From Apodospora peruviana (Eukaryota; Ascomycota; Sordariomycetes; Sordariales; Lasiosphaeriaceae), in assembly GCA_033439685.1 (NCBI GenBank), contig JAUEDM010000006.1:744001-808000 (forward strand): DNA of 64,000 nucleotides, given 5' to 3'. Shown here piece by piece: positions 58,479 to 64,000 of the stretch. The notes under the pieces are model-generated. The model was not told the origin of the DNA, searched no databases, and saw only the letters and a list, made by a program, of their open reading frames with translations. Position 1 is the first letter of the stretch. Every line of letters starts with the position of its first letter. A program made the translations under genes and the position numbers.

Positions 58479-60900
58479 CGGCAGGCAAAGAGACACGGCA
58501 GGGCGGGTGAGTTGTGAGAGTTTGGTTCACCTGAGAGACACTAACTTCGATTGGGGCTTGTCCCGAGACATCCTGGATTGAGACACGCTTTTTTCCCATT
58601 TGCGAATTTGTATGAACATGAAGTTGAAAAAGAAACACGGTTATTAGGCACGATATAAATCACATCGGGCCTTATCGGTTTTATCCATTTATGGACGGGA
58701 TGATGGATGATGGATCAAGCTTTTTTCTTATCGGGCCCGGCGGGCTTGATAAGTGGTGTAAGTGAAGTCCGGATTTAAGTGATCATTTTGCCCCTGACCC
58801 GGGTGAGTTCACGACACACAAATGTGTGGGATAGATGGATGTTTCGCTTCCATTTTAGCCCCAACAGGAAACTTTTGTCGACCAACAGACGGGTTTTGTT
58901 TTATCTCGCTCTGTCCCGAAGACAAGACGGCATAGGATGGGCAATTGTGGAAGGAAAAACCTGGGAGCGGAAACGGAAGAGCGGCAGGACGATTATGAGG
59001 ATTATATTATAACTCATATTCATTTTCCCCCATATCATATTTTTAGTGAATGATCCACGGCCGGCGGATTTCTCGTTTGATCAGTTTGTTTCTCATGGCA
59101 TTTTGTTTTGTGTATTTTGAGTCTCTTCATTCTCAATTCTACCTGGCGAGGACAACAGGTGAGGAGGACATGCCCGGGGAACGGGAGGGTTAAATATGAC
59201 GATATATGATCATGTTTTCGGGACCATTTTATATTCGCGAATGTGGTGTGAGTGATGGCTGCTTGTTAGAGCAATTGATCCAATTCGGTACACTTTTTGT
59301 AGTGTTGATTGTGGTGGTGTGTGCTTCCCCTTTCTTTTGATGGTGGCTTGGTCTCTCCTTGCTTTGCTGCGGGGAAGCTCACCCCAGCTTTCCCGGTGGG
59401 AGTCTTTGGAGGGAAAAGTGGGCACACCCTTCTGTTGATAGAACTCCATTTGGCAATTGTGAGGTTTATTATCAGAAATGCGCGGACTTTGGAGGGTCTA
59501 TGAGGGAGTGTGCCTGAGTTAACTTATCTGCACTCAGCAAATGACAACAAGACTTTATCAAGGTACGTGAATTGCTATCTGGAGATATGTTCGGCTTATC
59601 GCCTCCGACAAGAGGCGGGTTTTATGTGTAATAATCGCTGCAGCATACGCAGCTGGGGTGGAGATTGCTTCTGGATCTCTGATCTTTGAAACACATTAGT
59701 GACGCCTCCCTCTCGAGACTCGGAGAGAGACGGACAGGCGACGCTAGGAGAATAAAATAACACGGCACTTTTGAGAATCCGGTGCCTCTCAAGGGAAAAG
59801 CAGGGGTCTGTGATACAAATTGCTCCCTCCGATGAGAACTTCGATTTGGAAGTTTTGGAGTGTACAGATCAGCATCATAGCTTTTGTCCGCTCTCTGTTC
59901 CGGTCGTTCGCTATGGCAGCATCGTGCACCAAGGTAAAAGGGAGCTTCAGGTTGGTCCAACCCTACTATCGTACTATGATGCAAAGCTACAATAGCAGAG
60001 CACGGGTACAGTAGTATTGTCCATAGTAAGCTTGATCTAGTAGGCTGGATAATAAGGGCCAGCCGTGCCATACCACGACTGATATGAGTCGCAAAGGAAG
60101 AGGCTGGTGTAACGACCATGGAGACCGGGGAATGGGTTGAAGTGTGTTGGAGCACAGTCTGGCGATAGTGATACGGCAGCAGGCTGTCGGCAGTGGCAGA
60201 AAAGAGATGCCGCGATCTCAATCTATCTGCTTCCCTTTTTTCTTTTTGCCTGCCGTCCGTAGTCGTCGTCGACCACACTGCATCGCTGCCGTTGGCAGTG
60301 GGTCCATCTGGACCCGTTGACTGTCCGGCCTGTCCTAGCCGTCCATCTTTGTGCCGTGGTGTGGACATTGCGTTCACCTACCATTATCGATGACGAACAT
60401 TTTTATCATCATTTTGGGTCCAAATTGATTGAAACGGCGCCGCGGATTGCATGGTGCAAGACACAGACAGGCAGGTACGCCCAAGACACGCATGTGTTGG
60501 GACTGCTGTCTCTCTCACTTGGTGAATCAGTTACGTCTCACAAGAGAAGGGCGTTGAGAGAAGCACGTCATCATCATTGATTCTTTTTCTTTCTTTTTTG
60601 CGAGTTGTGTCTTTTTCTCTGGGCCTCTCCTTTTGCGCCGCATCACAGCACCAGACAGACACACACGATCTCGAGTTTGGTTGTCTCTGTTTTCGTGCAG
60701 ACCTTTTTTACGTGTAAGCTTGGCGGACAGGGGCAGCTGGAGCTTTTCTGGTCGCGGAGTGAGTGACATGAACCTCGCTTCCATCCTTCGCGGGGAACGT
60801 CCAACCTTGCAGCCCGCTGGCTCACCCATGTCGATACTCTTAAGGTACCCTCAGGTCCCTTCGTAGCCGGTGAGGTCCTGTAGCAGGAGGAGCCATGGTA

Positions 60901-63900
60901 GATTTGGGCCCTTTTGGGCTGTTGCTTCCAACAGTAAGGGTCTCGCGCCGCTATAGGTACTTGCCACATCCCGGCACGCTACCTGCAGTACAACGGGGTG
61001 GTTGCTCCTGGTCAGTACCAGTTTAAACAGGCCGTGCCACTCCCAGTGCGGCGAATGGGAAACGCGAGCCAGATTTCGAAGGACTCCACCCGACTGGGAC
61101 GCAGCTGCCGAGTGTCGAGTGAATGGGCGCTGGCAAGTTTGTTGTAAGTTGAAGTCTAGCGCTCATGTGAGGTGCACCCTGCGTGCCTGCTTCACTAATC
61201 ACTCAAAAAGCCCCTGAGCCGTGTCCGCTGCTGCTGCTGCTGCTGTCTGTCTTCGGCTCTTCGCTTCGTTCCCGTCTGCACCTCTCCGCAAATTCACTAC
61301 AATTGCTGCCCGTTACTTCCAGTTCGTACCTAACCTCTATCTGGACATCTTGTTTCTTGTGGCGGTCACCACTTCCAAAAACTGAATCTTAGGTTCATCG
61401 GCCACTGTCCAGCCCGTCCGGCGTGCCGCGGCTTCCCGATTGATCCAGATACATACATCTCTTTCCCGGAGAGGGAGTGTAAGGTTGTCTGCGAGCTCAG
61501 GGGATACGTGGAATCACACCGTGATCCTATCTACATACACTTCCGTTCCGATCAGAAGGTCAGTCAACTTTGTTGGGACTTTATAACATCGGAAATTCCA
61601 ATGCCAGCCCCGCCGCGCCGTGCAGCAGCACCCCATGGACGACTGAGGAATGGCCCATGGCAGGCCGCTTCCTTGCGGTGGACGAGGGCTCCGTGTTTTC
61701 AAACTCAGGCTTTTGTGTGCAGTCTTTCCGAGCTGTTAAGGACAGCGGGCTAATACCAGATTAGCTGCTTTGGGACTCAGCACACATGGCTGCCTCAGTG
61801 CCGCATTCGGTGCAGCACCAGGAGGAGCAGGGCCACCCATGCTCATGCTGCCATTCTGTGGTGAGCTGCACGACCCGTCGACTTCCAGCCAGAAGTCCCA
61901 GTACAGTTTCTGGTTTCCCTTTGGGTGTGGTGTCGCTCTTTTTCCTGTCGGCGCTGGCTGAGTTAACTGCCCCTTTGAGGCAAGCTCGGTTAAAAAGACA
62001 TACAAGTTGAGCCAAGCCATTAAAGCCAGCCATGCCAGGGGTGGGAGAGACACACCACCACCCTAGCTTGTCTACCCCTACCCTTGGCTAGGTACGGAGT
62101 ACAGGACAGTCCCAGTACCTAGCTGGCTGGCCTTCTCCAGTTCTGTCTGGATGTCCTCTGCCACCAGCAGAAAGAAGTTAAGAAACACTCGCCGTACATC
62201 CCGGCCGGCGGACGATAGGTCCCACCTGGCGTTGGCAGCTCGTTTTGTGGCACGTCGATCTGCCCTGTACATACGAATAGCCACTGCTCACTCACCTCAC
62301 CTTTCACTTCTCCCAAACTCCCACATATATCGCGACAAATCCCAATCTTGTCCGGGCCCTTCCGAGCTTCCTTGTTGGTCCTGTCGCCCAATTGATTTCT
62401 CGGTCCTCCCAACTGGACTCTTTTCTCCCACTGGACACCGGATTCCGTCCATACATCATCGCCAGAGTAAGCCTGCAGGCTGGATCGTGGGGCTCCTGCA
62501 TCTCCAGTCCGTCGCCAAGGAGACAAATCGAGCTCTGCTGCACATCTGTTTGTGGGCTTGGGCTGCTGTTGCTGCCAGAGATACCTTCAGTCTCGACCGC
62601 GCGGCTTATTCTTGTAGCAGACTATCCCTTTTCCAAGAGGATACATTCTGGCTCCAGCCAAACAGGGTCGCCACGCAACTCAGGGGCCCGTCCGCGGAAC
62701 CCTCTTGATCTCGTCACCTTTCTGTGCATACCAGCAAACCACCGGCAGGAGCGCACGCTCGAGCGCTCTCTCCACCAGACGCACCCCAACCCAGACCCAG
62801 AGCCAGACCTCCACGCGACGATAAGAGAGAAATCGACGTTACAGTGCTGTTCCTGGGAAACAGAGCTGCCCGCAGCTAGCAGAGCCTGGCCGCTTCGTGC
62901 CGTCGTTCAACCCCATCTTCACCACCACCCTCTTTTCGTCCATCTCCATCTCGCTCCTCCTCCCCGCAACCAAACTCTGCGCCGCGCAGAGAGGACAAGA
63001 CCCTGAGGTATAGTCGCACCCCTTATATAGCCTCACCCAGCGCCACAGGGCCTCTCAATGCCTCCGCGATAGTCCGCAACCCTTGTTAGGATCCATCCGC
63101 TCTACCAGGACCACCACTTATTTGGACAAGTCCAGATCCTCTCGCTGCTGCTATACTTAAAACCACCAAGCACCCCGTACTCCAGGCAGATCTGGGGGCC
63201 GTTCCTGCATTGAGTCGATTTGGTGTTTCTTCAAGACGCTCGACATCAACGTGATAGCATCAACACGACAACACTTCTCGTGTGGTTGTTATCCCCGCCT
63301 CGCCCTTGCATCCACAGGCCCCAGCCTTATATACTGCGCCCACGGCAGAGCCTTGACAACACTTGTCGCGTCCATCCTTGTGGTCTCGGCGGATTTTCCC
63401 TCGACCATAGCCTCCGGAGGAGAAACAACCAGGCAGGCTCTTTGGAAATCCGGCCCATTGCTTGCTATTCCCAGCAACCACCTTCACAACAGCAGGACCT
63501 CCTCGCCTTGTGGTCCACTGCCACCAGGGTTCTGTCCGTTGTTTCCAACTTGTCAGCGAAGCAGACTGTGCACTTGCTTGCCGAGTTCTGGTCCCTTCCT
63601 TGGCCAGATACGAAGCGAGCAAACTAGAAGGACGAGAGAAGAGAGACACAAAGCGCACAGAGCTTTCTGCATGCCATCTTCGCGGACAACAGCACCGACG
63701 AGTAAAACCAACCAGCTTCGAGGTTCTTCCCCCGCCCCCCTGAACACTTAGTTCGGCAGTCGGCCATCTTAGGTAAAGGGCCAGAATCTGCACCTGCAAC
63801 GAACCTGCATCCCAGGCACCGGCACGCCGAGCAGCCCTTTTCTCCTTTGGCGATCCGCATAGGGTGGTCCCTGAGAGTAGCCACACCTCCATCCCCTTCC

Positions 63901-64000
63901 ATTATGCTGCCAGTTTCGAAAACTTAAGTCTGCGTCGGCCCTCAACAAGTGGAATTTCGAAACGGCGAGGAACGGCGAACCTGCCGAACTAGCTCCACCT
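60901..64000. promoter_or_regulatory. Pyrimidine-rich, leader-like region at the right edge
   Basis: From about 61200 onward, and most strongly after 62150, the plus strand becomes C- and T-rich, with CA/CT-type stretches and many short ATG-started frames. This is how long 5' leaders and promoters of filamentous-fungal regulatory genes look. A (CTG)6 run lies near 61228. Overlapping minus-strand ORFs (e.g. 63260-63892) are what a stop-poor, C-rich composition produces. No coding start is supported inside the window. A plus-strand gene just beyond 64000 is the inference. Confidence 0.4.

Larger units (their letters stand above)
44001..60900. other. Gene-poor region, central part
   Basis: About 17 kb of mixed-composition DNA in which all ORFs are short and without recognisable domains. 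The longest is 59622-60377 on the minus strand (251 codons), of a length that can occur by chance here. I see no transposase, reverse transcriptase or LTR remnants, no tRNA and no dispersed 5S rRNA. Local features are a GC island near 48919-49000 and a GGTTCAC repeat at 58451-58478. Confidence 0.4.

Noticed and set aside
59622..60377. 251-codon minus-strand ORF in the gene-poor region
   Set aside because: No recognisable domain, uneven composition and no leader or splice context. An ORF of this length can arise by chance in a stretch this large.
63260..63892. 210-codon minus-strand ORF near the right edge
   Set aside because: Lies opposite a C-rich, leader-like stretch that is poor in stop codons on the complement; no domain is seen.
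1..64000. CRISPR arrays, bacterial operons, rRNA genes, telomeric repeats
   Set aside because: None seen. The window is eukaryotic in gene structure, with spliced genes throughout, and no regularly spaced direct repeats or TTAGGG arrays were found.

Overview
The window looks like nuclear DNA of a filamentous ascomycete, most likely a sordariomycete. Genes are on both strands with short introns (about 50-150 nt), GTRNGT-like donors and CTAAC/CTAAT branch sites. The proteins recognised (Nop58, V-ATPase d, uS2/Rps0, Yag7, CENP-W, a Zn2Cys6 regulator) have the form they take in filamentous fungi. The species cannot be fixed from sequence alone. All exon structures were built by hand from reading frame, splice consensus and family continuity; none has been checked against transcripts.

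Positions 1-35 kb are gene-dense. In order: an arginine/serine-rich protein ending in a Hub1-type ubiquitin-like domain (-), NOP58 (-), V-ATPase subunit d (+), mitochondrial ribosomal protein uS15m (-), cytosolic ribosomal protein uS2/Rps0 (+), an intron-containing tRNA-Ala(AGC) (-), a short PHD-finger ORF that runs into that tRNA (-), a 601-residue cysteine/histidine repeat protein with 11 exons (-), an O6-alkylguanine-DNA alkyltransferase (+), a YAG7-like RGG protein (-), a CENP-W-like histone-fold protein (-), prefoldin subunit 4 (+), a DHA1-type MFS transporter (+), a 1148-residue low-complexity protein (-), a secreted acid phosphatase (-) and a Zn2Cys6 transcription factor (+). Several are divergent pairs sharing short promoters: NOP58/VMA6, uS15m/Rps0, CENP-W/PFD4 and phosphatase/Zn2Cys6.

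The most unusual object is the cysteine/histidine repeat gene at 11053-13692. It encodes twelve tandem C-x4-C...C-x2-H modules. Almost every module is its own phase-1/phase-1 exon, and in nine of the ten introns the splice falls inside the codon of the last putative ligand, histidine (C|AY). Any middle exon could therefore be skipped, duplicated or added without losing frame or the histidine. One intron of this array has been enlarged by a 225-bp TA-flanked inverted-repeat element that looks like a MITE. I do not recognise the family.

From 34.8 kb to the right edge (about 29 kb) I find no convincing protein gene. The stretch is ordinary-looking mixed sequence with simple repeats, a G17-T3-A17 tract, a small GC island and scattered orphan ORFs. 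The last 3 kb are pyrimidine-rich and resemble the promoter and long leader of a plus-strand gene beyond the window. For a compact fungal genome a gap this long is itself notable.
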